A stretch of 64,000 nucleotides of DNA from Clostridiales bacterium (GCA_015056315.1 SVGN01000001.1:1-64000); one strand, 5' to 3'. Shown: positions 8,468-17,247, counted from the first letter of the stretch. Translations and numbers: made by a program. Notes: generated by a model not told the origin, from the letters alone.

Positions 8468-8968
8468 ATGGAATCTGTAGCCGTCAATTTACCCATTATC
8501 CTTTTGTTCCTGTTCGGCATGGGTCTGCTGATCGTGGAGGCCTTTATGCCGGGCTTCGGTCTGCCGGGCATCACCGGCAGCATTCTGGAGATCGCAGCCA
8601 TCGTGCTCACCTACATCCATCACGGCGGCTATGCTGCACTGGGTGTTACGGTGTGCATCCTCGCCATAATGGGCCTGGTGGTCTCGCTTGTATTGCGCTC
8701 GGCAAGCAAGGGCAAGCTTTCCAAATCGCCGATGATCCATAACGAGAGCGAGGATGCAAGCGCCCTCGACAATTCCGAAGATCTGAAGGTGTTCATTGGC
8801 AAGCAGGGCATCACCACCACGGTGCTGCGCCCCACCGGCATGGCCGAGATCGAAGGCATGCGCCTGAACGTTGAAGCCGAAGGCGAGTTCATCCCCAAGG
8901 ATACCCCCGTACAGGTACACCGCGTGGATGGCCGCAACCTGATCGTGAAAACGCTGCGCGGTGAGTAA
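8468..8968 (+). CDS. NfeD-like membrane protein
   Basis: A 166-aa NfeD-family protein: two or three membrane segments in residues 8-78 with the motif [14 protein letters not shown], then a C-terminal OB-fold domain (about 98-166, beginning [22 protein letters not shown]). NfeD proteins partner with SPFH/flotillin proteins in membrane microdomains. This is the short form without the protease domain. GGGAGG precedes the ATG at 8468. It lies directly upstream of floA, as expected for the pair. Confidence 0.9.
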   Translation: MESVAVNLPIILLFLFGMGLLIVEAFMPGFGLPGITGSILEIAAIVLTYIHHGGYAALGVTVCILAIMGLVVSLVLRSASKGKLSKSPMIHNESEDASALDNSEDLKVFIGKQGITTTVLRPTGMAEIEGMRLNVEAEGEFIPKDTPVQVHRVDGRNLIVKTLRGE

Positions 8969-9006
8969 ACACTGCGTTGTTGATATTCGAAAGGAGTCTG
9001 AATTAT

Positions 9007-9999
9007 ATGGATACTGTTCTTTGGATCCCGGTCATCCTGGTGGTGGCGCTGATCGCCATTCTCATTTTCCTCCGCTTCGTGCCCCTGGGCCTGTGGATCA
9101 CCTCCCTGGCTGCCGGCGTGCATGTAAGCATCGCTTCTCTGGTGGGTATGCGCCTGCGCCGCATCCAGCCCAAGCGCCTGGTGGAGCCCCTCATCAAGGC
9201 TCGCAAGGCCGGTCTGAATGTGAACCTGTCCCAGCTGGAGACCCACTACCTGGCCGGTGGTAATGTAGACCGCGTCATCAACGCCCTCATCGCCGCCCAG
9301 CGTTCCTCCATCGAACTGCCCTTCGAAAAGGCCTGCGCTATCGACCTGGCCGGCCGCGATGTGCTGCAGGCCGTACAGATGAGCGTTACCCCCAAGGTCA
9401 TCGAGACCCCCGTTGTTGCCGCTATCGCCAAGGACGGCATCGAGCTGCGTGCCAAGGCCCGCGTTACCGTGCGCACCAACATCGAACGCCTGGTCGGCGG
9501 TGCCGGTGAAGAGACCATCATCGCCCGTGTTGGCGAAGGTATCGTTACCACCGTCGGCTCCAGCGACACTCACAAGGCTGTTCTGGAAAACCCCGACTCC
9601 ATCAGCCGCACCGTGCTCAGCAAGGGCCTGGATGCCGGTACCGCTTATGAGATCCTCTCTATCGATATCGCCGATGTGGACGTTGGCCGCAACGTCGGCG
9701 CTCAGCTGATGATGGACCAGGCCGAGGCCGATCGCCGCATCGCTCAGGCCCGTGCCGAAGAGCGCCGCGCCATGGCTGTTGCCCACGAGCAGGAAATGAA
9801 GGCCTCCGTTCAGGAGATGCGCGCCCGCGTTGTGGAAGCCGAAGCCGAAGTGCCCAAGGCCATGGCTGCTGCCCTGCGTGAAGGCAAGCTGGGCGTGATG
9901 GATTACTACCAGATGAAGAACGTGGAAGCCGATACCACCATGCGCGAAGGCATCGCCAAGGCTGCCGCCCCCGCTTCTGCTCCCGTTGAGAAGAAGTAA
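9007..9999 (+). CDS. floA: Flotillin-like protein FloA
   Basis: A 330-aa SPFH protein matching FloA/YqfA. It organises functional membrane microdomains. An N-terminal hydrophobic hairpin (about 5-48) precedes the SPFH core ([48 protein letters not shown]) and an Ala/Glu-rich helical region (about 230-310) for oligomerisation. AAGGAGT precedes the start. The end (PASAPVEKK) is low complexity. Adjacent to NfeD. Confidence 0.95.
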   Translation: MDTVLWIPVILVVALIAILIFLRFVPLGLWITSLAAGVHVSIASLVGMRLRRIQPKRLVEPLIKARKAGLNVNLSQLETHYLAGGNVDRVINALIAAQRSSIELPFEKACAIDLAGRDVLQAVQMSVTPKVIETPVVAAIAKDGIELRAKARVTVRTNIERLVGGAGEETIIARVGEGIVTTVGSSDTHKAVLENPDSISRTVLSKGLDAGTAYEILSIDIADVDVGRNVGAQLMMDQAEADRRIAQARAEERRAMAVAHEQEMKASVQEMRARVVEAEAEVPKAMAAALREGKLGVMDYYQMKNVEADTTMREGIAKAAAPASAPVEKK

Positions 10000-10029
10000 T
10001 GCGTCAAAGCAAGCACAGGAGGTGAGCAG

Positions 10030-10578
10030 ATGGAAGGTATTGTCGTTCTGATCATTATGGCGATCGTATCCAATCTGTTTTCCAAGAACAAGAAAAAGTC
10101 CGGTGCTGCTCCCAAAACCGCGAAAAAGGCTCCGGTCTCCGAGGCCTTTGGCAAGCTGGAAAAGTGGCTGGATGAGCAGTTGGATGAGCCCGACAAGGCT
10201 CCCGCTGCCGCCCAGCCCACTGTGAGGGCTGTAGACCGCAAGGCTGAGCTGAAGGCCAAATACGGCGATAAGCTCAAGCATGGCGAGGGTATGTCGGGAG
10301 GGTCCTTCGAGGGCATCTCCCGACCCCTGGCTCCCAGTGCCGAGCTGACTGCGGGCCGTGCGGACGGCAGCATCAACTTCCATTCCGACGAAGGCATGGA
10401 TGTTTGCGACCCTACGCTGCTGCATGGCGAAAGCGGTTTGGAAATGCCTGAGACCAATGTGTTCCCGGCTCATGCGGAGGAAGAACCCTTCCTTACCGCG
10501 GGAGATCTGGTGCGCGGCTTTGTGGTAAGCGAGATCCTCGCCCGCCCCTCTGCCGGACGAATGACAAGAATGAGGTAA
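10030..10578 (+). CDS. Membrane-anchored protein downstream of floA, function unknown
   Basis: A 182-aa protein with an N-terminal hydrophobic segment (about 3-17), a basic patch (SKNKKKS), a helical amphipathic stretch, and a long soluble region rich in Ala, Pro and charged residues. The final ~20 residues (VRGFVVSEILARPSAGR) look like a conserved tail. A strong AGGAGGTGA precedes the start. It is in line with nfeD-floA and 3 nt before the LytTR gene, so it belongs to the same unit. Confidence 0.72.
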   Translation: MEGIVVLIIMAIVSNLFSKNKKKSGAAPKTAKKAPVSEAFGKLEKWLDEQLDEPDKAPAAAQPTVRAVDRKAELKAKYGDKLKHGEGMSGGSFEGISRPLAPSAELTAGRADGSINFHSDEGMDVCDPTLLHGESGLEMPETNVFPAHAEEEPFLTAGDLVRGFVVSEILARPSAGRMTRMR

Positions 10579-10581
10579 GCT

Positions 10582-11337
10582 ATGACTGATCTGAAGGTTT
10601 TGATCGCAGACGATGACGAAGGGATGCGGCTGGTGATCCGCAAGCTGGTGGGCAAGGTGGAGGGCTTTACCCTCTGTGCCGAAGCCTGCAACGGCCAGGA
10701 GGCGGTGGAGCTGGCAGAGCGCATCAAGCCCGATCTGGTATTTCTGGATGTGGAAATGCCCGTGATGAACGGCATCGATTGTGCCCGCAGCATTCTGGAT
10801 ATGGATCCTTCCACGGTCATCATCTTTGCAACGGCGCATGATGCCTACATGGGCGATGCCTTTGAGGTGTATGCCTTCGATTATCTGGTCAAACCCTTCA
10901 AGGTGGAGCGTGTGCTGCAGACGCTGGAGCGCGCCAAGACCCGGCTGCTGCGCCGTCATGGTGTGGTGGAGGAGAGCGATACCGCCGTTAAGCAGGTAAG
11001 AGCCGCCGAGGGCCGCATGATGCTGCACCACCGCAACGGCGTCAGCTTTATCGACCTGAAGGATATCCTTCTGGTGCAGCGCGAGGACCGTTCCACGGTG
11101 CTCTATACCACCGGCGACGAACGGTACGTGACCGGCGACAGCCTCTCCGAAATGGAAGAGCGGCTGCCCAAAGAGAGCTTCTTCCGCTGCCACAAGAGCT
11201 ACATCATCAACCTCAACCACATCAAGGATATCACCCCCTACGGGCGCTGGACCTATGTGGTGCGGCTGATGGGCACCAAGCATGATGCCCTCATTACCCA
11301 CGATAAGTACGATGAGCTGGAGCAGATGTTCCGCTGA
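10582..11337 (+). CDS. LytTR-family response regulator
   Basis: A 251-aa response regulator. The receiver domain (1-120) has the acidic pair DDD near residues 10-12, phospho-acceptor DVEMPVMNG near 55, the Thr of ATAHDAYM and the KPF motif. The C-terminal LytTR DNA-binding domain (about 145-251) shows the SFFRCHKSYIINLNHI signature. LytTR regulators usually control envelope, autolysis or peptide-signalling genes. No histidine kinase is adjacent; it sits at the end of the nfeD-floA operon. Confidence 0.92.
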   Translation: MTDLKVLIADDDEGMRLVIRKLVGKVEGFTLCAEACNGQEAVELAERIKPDLVFLDVEMPVMNGIDCARSILDMDPSTVIIFATAHDAYMGDAFEVYAFDYLVKPFKVERVLQTLERAKTRLLRRHGVVEESDTAVKQVRAAEGRMMLHHRNGVSFIDLKDILLVQREDRSTVLYTTGDERYVTGDSLSEMEERLPKESFFRCHKSYIINLNHIKDITPYGRWTYVVRLMGTKHDALITHDKYDELEQMFR

Positions 11338-11376
11338 TACGGTCAGCCGGGAAACCTGCCGGTCGTATGGATACGC

Positions 11377-11421
11377 AAAGCCCCCTCCGGGCTGCCGAAA
11401 GGCGTGCCGGAGGGGGCTTTT
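11377..11421. terminator. Bidirectional intrinsic terminator
   Basis: AAAGCCCCCTCCGG pairs perfectly with CCGGAGGGGGCTTT across a 16-nt loop and carries T-runs on both strands. It serves the LytTR gene (plus) and the converging GNAT gene (minus). Confidence 0.9.
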
Positions 11422-11434
11422 GCTGTGGCAGCGG

Positions 11435-11878
11435 TCACAGCCGGATGTGGAACAGCTGATCGGTGGTGCCGTAGATGGTTTGGTACTCACCCAGCTTGAT
11501 AAAGCCGTATTTCTCGTACAGGCCCTTTTCGCCGCTCATGATATATACCGTCTGGTATCCAAGCGATGCAGCATAGCGCAGCGCCGCTTCGATCAGCTGC
11601 CCGGAGAGGCGCTGGCCCCGGCAGCGTTCGTCCACGAAAACGAAGCCGATGAAGGGGGAAAAGCCCATCTCCGGAGGCAGCTCATCGTGGGCGGTAAGAG
11701 TGCAGAAGCCCGCAGTCCCTTTTTCGTCTGCTGCAACGAATACCCGCTCCCAGCCAAGAAAATCGTTGAGTGCCATCTTATGGGCAAGGGCGGCTCCGGC
11801 CCGCCAGGAGCAATGCGCCGCGTAGGCGGCGGTCTCATCCCAAAGCGGGTCTCCCTGTTGTATGGTTTTGATCTCCAA
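11435..11878 (-). CDS. GNAT family N-acetyltransferase
   Basis: A 147-aa GNAT acetyltransferase; substrate unknown. The acetyl-CoA-binding motif region reads FVFVDERCRGQRLSGQLIEAAL, followed by a C-terminal KYGFIKLGEY strand. The ORF track starts at 11956, but a TTG at 11878 with GGGAGGA eight bases upstream gives a typical GNAT beginning (EIKTIQQGD), so I prefer the TTG. It is monocistronic between two plus-strand units. Confidence 0.85.
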   Translation of the reverse strand: MEIKTIQQGDPLWDETAAYAAHCSWRAGAALAHKMALNDFLGWERVFVAADEKGTAGFCTLTAHDELPPEMGFSPFIGFVFVDERCRGQRLSGQLIEAALRYAASLGYQTVYIMSGEKGLYEKYGFIKLGEYQTIYGTTDQLFHIRL

Positions 11879-11994
11879 GAGTGTCTTCCTCCCGCATAGG
11901 TGATTTTGCGGTACAAGCATAGCATACCGACGTGGTAAACACAAGAAATACGGCATACTTGCCCTTTCGGTGCTTGTTTTCCTCTCCTCGTTGG

Positions 11995-12023
11995 TTGCGT
12001 AAACGCCGAAAATGCGTTATACT
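11995..12023 (+). promoter_or_regulatory. Sigma-A promoter for darA-holB-ricT
   Basis: TTGCGT, 17-bp spacer, TATACT, 41 bp before the start codon of the first gene. Confidence 0.75.
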
Positions 12024-12064
12024 GTACAAGGAACCCCATTGCTATTCAAGGGAGGAACCCGAGA

Positions 12065-12394
12065 ATGAAACTGATTATCGCTATCGTTCAGGATGAGGAC
12101 TCCAATCGCCTTGTTAACCAGTTGATGACCGAGGGCCTCGGCGTTACCAAGCTGGCCACTACCGGCGGCTTCCTGCGTGCGGGCAACACCACCCTGCTCA
12201 TCGGTGTGGATGAGGATCGCTTCCAGCAGGCAATGGATATCATCGAGCAGGTGTGCAAGAGCCGCAAGCAGATCGCTCCCGCACCCACCTCCATGGTCGG
12301 AATGCCCAGTGCCTATACTCCCTATCCCATCGAAGTGGTCGTCGGCGGCGCTACGGTATTCGTACTGACGGTCGACCAGTTCATCAAGCTGTAA
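12065..12394 (+). CDS. darA: Cyclic-di-AMP receptor, PII-like (DarA/PstA family)
   Basis: A 109-aa PII-like protein of the DUF970 family that binds c-di-AMP as a trimer. The family pattern MKLIIAIVQDEDSNRLVNQL, TTGGFLRAGNTTLLIGV and the C-terminal GGATVFVLTVDQFIKL are all present. GGGAGGA precedes the start. It is followed by holB and ricT, the order seen around yaaQ in Bacillus. The target it controls is unknown from sequence. Confidence 0.94.
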   Translation: MKLIIAIVQDEDSNRLVNQLMTEGLGVTKLATTGGFLRAGNTTLLIGVDEDRFQQAMDIIEQVCKSRKQIAPAPTSMVGMPSAYTPYPIEVVVGGATVFVLTVDQFIKL

Positions 12395-12413
12395 GCTTCA
12401 GAAAGGGAACATT

Positions 12414-13433
12414 TTGGAGAAGCAGACAAACAGCACGGCTCTGCCCGCAATGATGGCCTACGACCAGATCAATGCCGGGCTGCGGATCGTGCTGGAACAG
12501 TTCCGCCGTGGCGGAGCGAATCATGCGTATTTGCTCACGGGCGCGATGGGGCTTGGCAAGCGTACGTTTGCCAAGGTGCTTGCATGCGCCCTGTTTTGCA
12601 TGTCCGAAGATAAGCCCTGCGGCGTGTGCGATGCCTGCCGGAGGGTAATGAGCGGCAACGAGCCGGATGTACTGGAGGTCTACCCGGAGGCGGGCAAGCA
12701 GATCCCTGTGGATACCGTCCGTGAGGTGATCCGCACCGTGTCCCAGCATGCGTTCGGCACGGGGTACCGTGTGGTGCTCATCGAGCCGGTGGAGAAGATG
12801 AATGCCGCCGGTCAGAATGCGCTGCTCAAATCGCTGGAGGAGCCCTTGGCCAATGTGGTCTTTCTGCTGATGACCCACGAGCTGAGCGCCACGCTGGGCA
12901 CCATCGCCTCCCGCTGTGTACGCGTGAAAATGACGCCTTGGCCGGATCCTTTGCTGAAAACCGCACTGGCGGCAGAGGGTTACCCTGAGGAAAGCATCCG
13001 CCGGGTGCTGCCCCTCAGCGGCGGCAATATCGGCACGGCGCTCTCCCTGCTCAGCGAAGAGGGTGGAGACGCAGATGTACAGGCCTTTGTGGAGGCTGCG
13101 CTCTCGCTTACGAACGATGCGGCTGCGGTAGCGGTCAGCACCCGCCTGAAGGATGCCCGCGATAAAGCCGACAGGCTGCTCAATGCATTGGAGAGGGCCA
13201 TTCATCAAACACTGCTGGTAAAGACCGGCATGCTGGATGCAGCCAGCCTTCAGACATTGCCCGCAGCCTGGCAGGAGAATAGTAAAAAAGCAACCGTTAA
13301 CTCGCTGAATGCCATGCTGGAGGCCATTTTTCGTGCCCGCCGTATGCGGCTTGGGCAGGTGAACTGGCAATCCACCGTGGATCAGTTAATGATAAAACTA
13401 TTGGAGGAACAGACTATATGGCAGCAGTCGTAG
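12414..13433 (+). CDS. holB: DNA polymerase III subunit delta'
   Basis: A 339-aa clamp-loader subunit. It has a Walker A-like GAMGLGKRT near residue 43, a zinc-binding Cys cluster (C, CGVCDAC), NAAGQNALLKSLEEP and the SRC motif (ASRC). It begins with TTG, preceded by AAGGGA, and its 3' end overlaps ricT by 16 nt. A C-terminal helical domain follows from about residue 215. Confidence 0.92.
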   Translation: MEKQTNSTALPAMMAYDQINAGLRIVLEQFRRGGANHAYLLTGAMGLGKRTFAKVLACALFCMSEDKPCGVCDACRRVMSGNEPDVLEVYPEAGKQIPVDTVREVIRTVSQHAFGTGYRVVLIEPVEKMNAAGQNALLKSLEEPLANVVFLLMTHELSATLGTIASRCVRVKMTPWPDPLLKTALAAEGYPEESIRRVLPLSGGNIGTALSLLSEEGGDADVQAFVEAALSLTNDAAAVAVSTRLKDARDKADRLLNALERAIHQTLLVKTGMLDAASLQTLPAAWQENSKKATVNSLNAMLEAIFRARRMRLGQVNWQSTVDQLMIKLLEEQTIWQQS

Positions 13434-14434
13434 GCGTTCGTTTCAAAAACGCCGGCAAGCTCTATTATTTTGACCCCGGTACCCTTTGGCCCATGGCCGG
13501 GGATTTTGTCATCGTGGAGACCGCCCGAGGTCTGGAATACGGGCAGGTGATCACCGGTGTGCGCGAGGTGGATGACGAGCTGATCGCTTCTCCCCTCAAG
13601 CCCGTGGTGCGCCTTGGCAACGATGAGGATGCCCGCCACGCAGAAGAAAACGAAAAGTTCGAGAAGGAGGCCTATCAGGTCTGCCAGAACAAGATCGAGG
13701 AGCATCAGCTGGAAATGAAGCTGGTGGGCGTGGAGCAGACCTTTGATAACACCAAGATCCTGTTCTACTTTACTGCCAACGGTCGTGTGGATTTCCGCGC
13801 TCTGGTCAAGGATCTGGCCTCCGTTTTCCGCACCCGCATCGAGCTGCGCCAGATCGGTGTACGCGATGAAGCCAAGATGCTGGGCGGTCTGGGCCCCTGC
13901 GGCCGTCCGCTGTGCTGCGGCACCTTCCTGGGCGACTTCCAGCCCGTCAGCATCAAGATGGCCAAGGAGCAGAACCTGTCTTTGAACCCCACCAAGATCT
14001 CCGGCGTGTGCGGCCGCCTGATGTGCTGCCTCAAGTATGAGCAGGACCACTACGAGGCCACCCGCAAGCGCATGCCCAAGATCGGCAAGGAGGTAGAGAC
14101 CCCCGAGGGCTATGGTTCCGTGGTGGATCTGAACATCCTTCGTGAGACCGTTACTGTTCGCATCTTCAAGGGCGATTCCTCCGAACTGAAGACCTTCCCT
14201 GTGGATGAGCTCAAGTGGAACCGCCCCGCTCCCCAGCCCGAGAAGGAGCCCAGCGGCGAAGGCAAGCCTGCCCGCCGCCGTGCCAACCGGGCCATGATCT
14301 CCAGCGGCGCAGAGGAAGCCGCTCCCGCCATGCCGGAGCCCTCTGCCGAAGAGGTGGAGGAGGCCATGGAGCCCGTCCGGCAGGATAACGACTGGCGGCG
14401 CGCCGTGGAGGAAGCGCTGAACAAGCTTTCATAA
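13418..14434 (+). CDS. ricT: PSP1 domain protein RicT/YaaT
   Basis: A 338-aa PSP1-family protein. In Bacillus RicT forms the Y-complex with RicA and RicF, binds 4Fe-4S clusters and promotes RNase Y-dependent RNA maturation. The core (1-265) has FKNAGKLYYFDPG, GLEYGQV and the Cys-rich GLGPCGRPLCCGTFL and ISGVCGRLMCCLKYE signatures. The last ~70 residues are a Pro/Glu-rich tail. GGAGGA within holB precedes the start. Confidence 0.93.
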   Translation: MAAVVGVRFKNAGKLYYFDPGTLWPMAGDFVIVETARGLEYGQVITGVREVDDELIASPLKPVVRLGNDEDARHAEENEKFEKEAYQVCQNKIEEHQLEMKLVGVEQTFDNTKILFYFTANGRVDFRALVKDLASVFRTRIELRQIGVRDEAKMLGGLGPCGRPLCCGTFLGDFQPVSIKMAKEQNLSLNPTKISGVCGRLMCCLKYEQDHYEATRKRMPKIGKEVETPEGYGSVVDLNILRETVTVRIFKGDSSELKTFPVDELKWNRPAPQPEKEPSGEGKPARRRANRAMISSGAEEAAPAMPEPSAEEVEEAMEPVRQDNDWRRAVEEALNKLS

Positions 14435-14448
14435 CCAACAGGCTTTAT

Positions 14449-14473
14449 GCAGCCGGGCAGCGTGCCCGGCTGC
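14449..14473 (+). other. Hairpin after ricT without a U-tract
   Basis: GCAGCCGGGCA pairs perfectly with TGCCCGGCTGC across a 3-nt loop just downstream of ricT. No T-run follows on either strand, so it is not a canonical terminator. It may be a 3' stabilising or rho-assisted element. Confidence 0.5.
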
Positions 14474-14491
14474 ATTGCCATAGCCCGGCAC

Positions 14492-14520
14492 TTGCGCCCG
14501 CCTGCCGCTTGTGCTACAAT
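14492..14520 (+). promoter_or_regulatory. Sigma-A promoter for purC-capE-GNAT
   Basis: TTGCGC, 17-bp spacer, TACAAT, 42 bp before purC. No PurR box or purine riboswitch is recognisable. Confidence 0.65.
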
Positions 14521-14562
14521 GAGTCGAATCTTGATACATATTAACGCATGTGGGGGATACAC

Positions 14563-15291
14563 ATGGAAGACATTACCAAACTGATCGCCCAGGGCAAGGG
14601 CAAACGGCTGTATGCTACCGAAAACCCTAAGGAGGCCGTCGTCTACTACCGGGATGAGACCTTCGCATACCACGGCCTCAAGCGGGGCCGCATCATCGGC
14701 AAGGGCGAGATCAATAACCTGATCTGCGAGTATATGTTCACCCTGCTCACCGAGAAGGGCGTACCCAACCACTTTATCCGCCGGATCGATAACCGCTGCT
14801 CCTTGGTCAAACGGGTGGAGATCATTCCGGTAACGGTCAAGGTGCGCAACATCGTGGCAGGCAGCCTTGCCAAGCGGATCGGCCAGCCGGACGGCACCCG
14901 CCTGCGCAATACCGTTATCGAATACAACCTGAAGGATTCCGAGCAGGACGATCCTCTCGTCAACCTGACCCACATCACCGCGCTTGGTCTGGCCACGCCG
15001 GAGGAGATCCAGCGCATGGAAGAAATGAGCCTGATGGTCAACCAGATCGTGGGCGAATGCATGCGGGATATCAACATCGAGCTGATCGACTTCAAGCTGG
15101 AGTTTGGCCGCTTCGAGGGCCAGGTGCTCCTGGCGGACGAGGTATCGCCCGATACCTGCCGCTTCTGGGATGCCAAGACCCACGAGCCGCTGGATATCGA
15201 TCGCTTCCGCCGCGATCTGGGCGATGTGGAGGAGGCCTATCAGGAGATCCTGCACCGGCTTACCGGCAATGTGTTGAAGACCAACGACTAA
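14563..15291 (+). CDS. purC: Phosphoribosylaminoimidazole-succinocarboxamide synthase
   Basis: A 242-aa SAICAR synthetase: joins CAIR with aspartate using ATP in purine synthesis. It shows AQGKGKRLYATEN at the N-terminus, a conserved VKVRNIVAGSLAKRIG stretch and LADEVSPDTCRFWD. The ATG at 14563 is preferred over 14548 because GGGGGA lies between them at suitable distance. It is isolated from other pur genes and leads into capE. Confidence 0.95.
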   Translation: MEDITKLIAQGKGKRLYATENPKEAVVYYRDETFAYHGLKRGRIIGKGEINNLICEYMFTLLTEKGVPNHFIRRIDNRCSLVKRVEIIPVTVKVRNIVAGSLAKRIGQPDGTRLRNTVIEYNLKDSEQDDPLVNLTHITALGLATPEEIQRMEEMSLMVNQIVGECMRDINIELIDFKLEFGRFEGQVLLADEVSPDTCRFWDAKTHEPLDIDRFRRDLGDVEEAYQEILHRLTGNVLKTND

Positions 15292-15312
15292 CAAAGGTTT
15301 GGAGGCCTGCGT

Positions 15313-16338
15313 ATGTTCAGCGGAAAGACCCTTATGATCACCGGCGGCACCGGCTCCTTTGGCGAGGCTGTGCTGCGCCGTTTTCTGGATACGGATATCA
15401 AGGAGATCCGCATCTTCAGCCGCGACGAAAAAAAGCAGGATGATATGCGCCACCGCTACCGCAACGATAAGATCAAGTACTTTATCGGCGATGTGCGGGA
15501 TATCGGCAGCGTGCGCAATGCCATGTACGGCGTGGATTACCTCTTCCATGCCGCTGCCCTCAAGCAGGTGCCCTCCTGCGAGTTTTTCCCCATTGAGGCG
15601 GTAAAGACCAACATCCTGGGTACCGATAATGTGCTCACCGCCTGCATCGAAGCAGGGGTGCGCAAGGTCATCTGCCTCTCCACCGATAAGGCTGCTTACC
15701 CCATCAATGCCATGGGTGCCTCCAAGGCCATGATGGAGAAGGTGTTCGTGGCCAAGTCCCGTACCGTATCTGCCGATAAGACCCTCATCTGCGGCACCCG
15801 CTACGGCAACGTGATGTGCTCCCGCGGCTCCGTCATCCCGCTGTTCATCGATCAGATCAAGGCGGGCAAGCCCCTTACCGTTACTGACCCGGAGATGACC
15901 CGCTTCATCATGAGCCTGGAGGAGGCTGTGGAGCTGGTGCTCTTTGCCTTCCAGCATGCCCATACCGGCGATATCCTGGTCAAGAAGGCTCCCGCCTGCA
16001 CCATCGGCGTGCTGGCGCAAGCCGTAAAGGAGCTGTTCCGCTCCGATGCGCCTGTGCAGATCATCGGCATCCGCCACGGCGAAAAGATGTACGAGACCCT
16101 GCTCACCAACGAGGAATGTATGAGCGCTGTGGATATGGGCGATTTCTTCCGTGTGCCCGCCGATACCCGCGATCTCAACTACGATAAGTACGTCGTCAAG
16201 GGCGATACGGAACGCAATCTACTTACCGAGTTCAACTCATCCAACACCCGTCTCATGACCGTGGAGGAGGTAAAGGAGACGCTGCTCGGTCTGGAATATG
16301 TTCAGGAGGAACTGAAGAAGTGGGAGCAGAAAAACTGA
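15313..16338 (+). CDS. capE: UDP-GlcNAc 4,6-dehydratase/5-epimerase, CapE type
   Basis: A 341-aa short-chain dehydrogenase of the CapE/FlaA1/PseB group. It converts UDP-GlcNAc to a 4-keto-6-deoxy sugar nucleotide, the first step towards UDP-FucNAc, pseudaminic acid or similar sugars. Seen: nucleotide motif GGTGSFG at 11-17, FSRDEKKQDDMR, FHAAALKQVPSCEFFP, STDKAAYPINAMGASK where the usual SDR Tyr is Met as in this group, and RYGNVM. Length and wording are very close to Staphylococcus CapE. No other capsule genes flank it. Confidence 0.93.
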   Translation: MFSGKTLMITGGTGSFGEAVLRRFLDTDIKEIRIFSRDEKKQDDMRHRYRNDKIKYFIGDVRDIGSVRNAMYGVDYLFHAAALKQVPSCEFFPIEAVKTNILGTDNVLTACIEAGVRKVICLSTDKAAYPINAMGASKAMMEKVFVAKSRTVSADKTLICGTRYGNVMCSRGSVIPLFIDQIKAGKPLTVTDPEMTRFIMSLEEAVELVLFAFQHAHTGDILVKKAPACTIGVLAQAVKELFRSDAPVQIIGIRHGEKMYETLLTNEECMSAVDMGDFFRVPADTRDLNYDKYVVKGDTERNLLTEFNSSNTRLMTVEEVKETLLGLEYVQEELKKWEQKN

Positions 16339-17117
16339 TGCTTCTTACGGGGGAGACCGCGCTTTCGGGTGCGGTTCCTCTTTTTGATGGTTTGGAGGAT
16401 ACCCTCATCCAAACGGCTCTGGAGGGGGAAATGGGCAGCGTTTGGCGCTGTGCAGGCGATGGGCAGCCGGTGGCCGCCTTCTGCATGACCGGCGATTTCG
16501 TCTTTCCCGCAGGCGATGCAGAGGCCCCCGAAGCGCTTCTGCTGCTGGAAGGCCTCCGGGAGCAGTTGGATGGGCGGTTTGCCATCCTTACCCCGCCCAA
16601 TGAGCTGTGGAGCAGCCGGATCCGCCAGGTGTTCGGAGACCGGGCCAAGGCGGGGGAACGGTATGCCATCCATCGGCAAAAGGCATTCGATACGGAGAAG
16701 CTGACCGGCTTCGTAAGCCGTCTGCCGAAGGGTGTTACCCTTGAGCCCATCGCCGGACGGGTGTACGACCTGGTGATGGCGGAATGGTGGAGCCGGGATT
16801 TCTGCTCCTCCTTTCTTGGCAAAGAGGATTTCGCCCGCCGCGGTCTGGGCGTGGCGGCGTTGTACAACGGCGAATTGATCGGCGGCGCATCCTCCTACAT
16901 CTGCTTCCGCGGTGGCATAGAGCTGGAGGTGGATACCCGGGAGGATTGGCGGCGCAAAGGCATCGCCACCGCCTGCTGCGCAAGGCTGATCCTTACCTGC
17001 ATGGAAAAAGACCTTATCCCCGGCTGGGATGCCGCCAACCGGGAGTCGGTGGCGCTGGCGGAGAAGCTGGGCTACCGGGAGCGGGGCGCATACCCGGTCT
17101 GGTTTGTGAATGAATAA
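16320..17117 (+). CDS. GNAT family acetyltransferase
   Basis: A 265-aa two-part protein. The N-terminal half (1-125) resembles the recognition domain of larger GNAT acetyltransferases. The C-terminal half has LGVAALYNGELIGGASSY, an acetyl-CoA loop WRRKGIATACCARLI and a terminal AEKLGYRERGAYPVWF. The GTG at 16320 is chosen because AGGAGGA lies nine bases upstream; an ATG at 16338 is the alternative. It overlaps the capE 3' end by 19 nt. Substrate unknown; sugar-nucleotide modification is possible from context only. Confidence 0.82.
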   Translation: MGAEKLMLLTGETALSGAVPLFDGLEDTLIQTALEGEMGSVWRCAGDGQPVAAFCMTGDFVFPAGDAEAPEALLLLEGLREQLDGRFAILTPPNELWSSRIRQVFGDRAKAGERYAIHRQKAFDTEKLTGFVSRLPKGVTLEPIAGRVYDLVMAEWWSRDFCSSFLGKEDFARRGLGVAALYNGELIGGASSYICFRGGIELEVDTREDWRRKGIATACCARLILTCMEKDLIPGWDAANRESVALAEKLGYRERGAYPVWFVNE

Positions 17118-17140
17118 CGAAAAACAGAAGAAACATACCC

Positions 17141-17172
17141 TTTGCGCACCTCATAGCGGGGTGCGCAAAAAA
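17141..17172. repeat. Perfect 10-bp inverted repeat
   Basis: TTTGCGCACC and GGTGCGCAAA flank an 8-nt loop after the GNAT gene. The 3' side continues as an A-run, not T, so a plus-strand terminator is unlikely. Confidence 0.55.
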
Positions 17173-17173
17173 A

Positions 17174-17191
17174 TTGTCAAATTGTTCACAC
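17174..17191. promoter_or_regulatory. Rex-like operator upstream of the carboxylase operon
   Basis: TTGTCAAATTGTTCACAC fits the 18-bp Rex pattern TTGTGAA-N4-TTCACAA with one mismatch in each half. It lies 111 bp before mmdA. Rex senses NADH/NAD+ and represses fermentation genes. Confidence 0.5.
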
Positions 17192-17247
17192 TTCGGCAGG
17201 AAAACAGGAAGGATATGTGGAATAGTTGGAATGGGGTTCAAATTGGT

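Noticed and set aside
8629-11490. 953-aa minus-strand ORF
   Set aside because: Antisense to nfeD, floA and the LytTR regulator; no recognisable domain.
17141-17172. Hairpin considered as the terminator of purC-capE-GNAT
   Set aside because: The 3' arm is followed by A residues on the plus strand and no T-run appears on either side; kept only as an inverted repeat.
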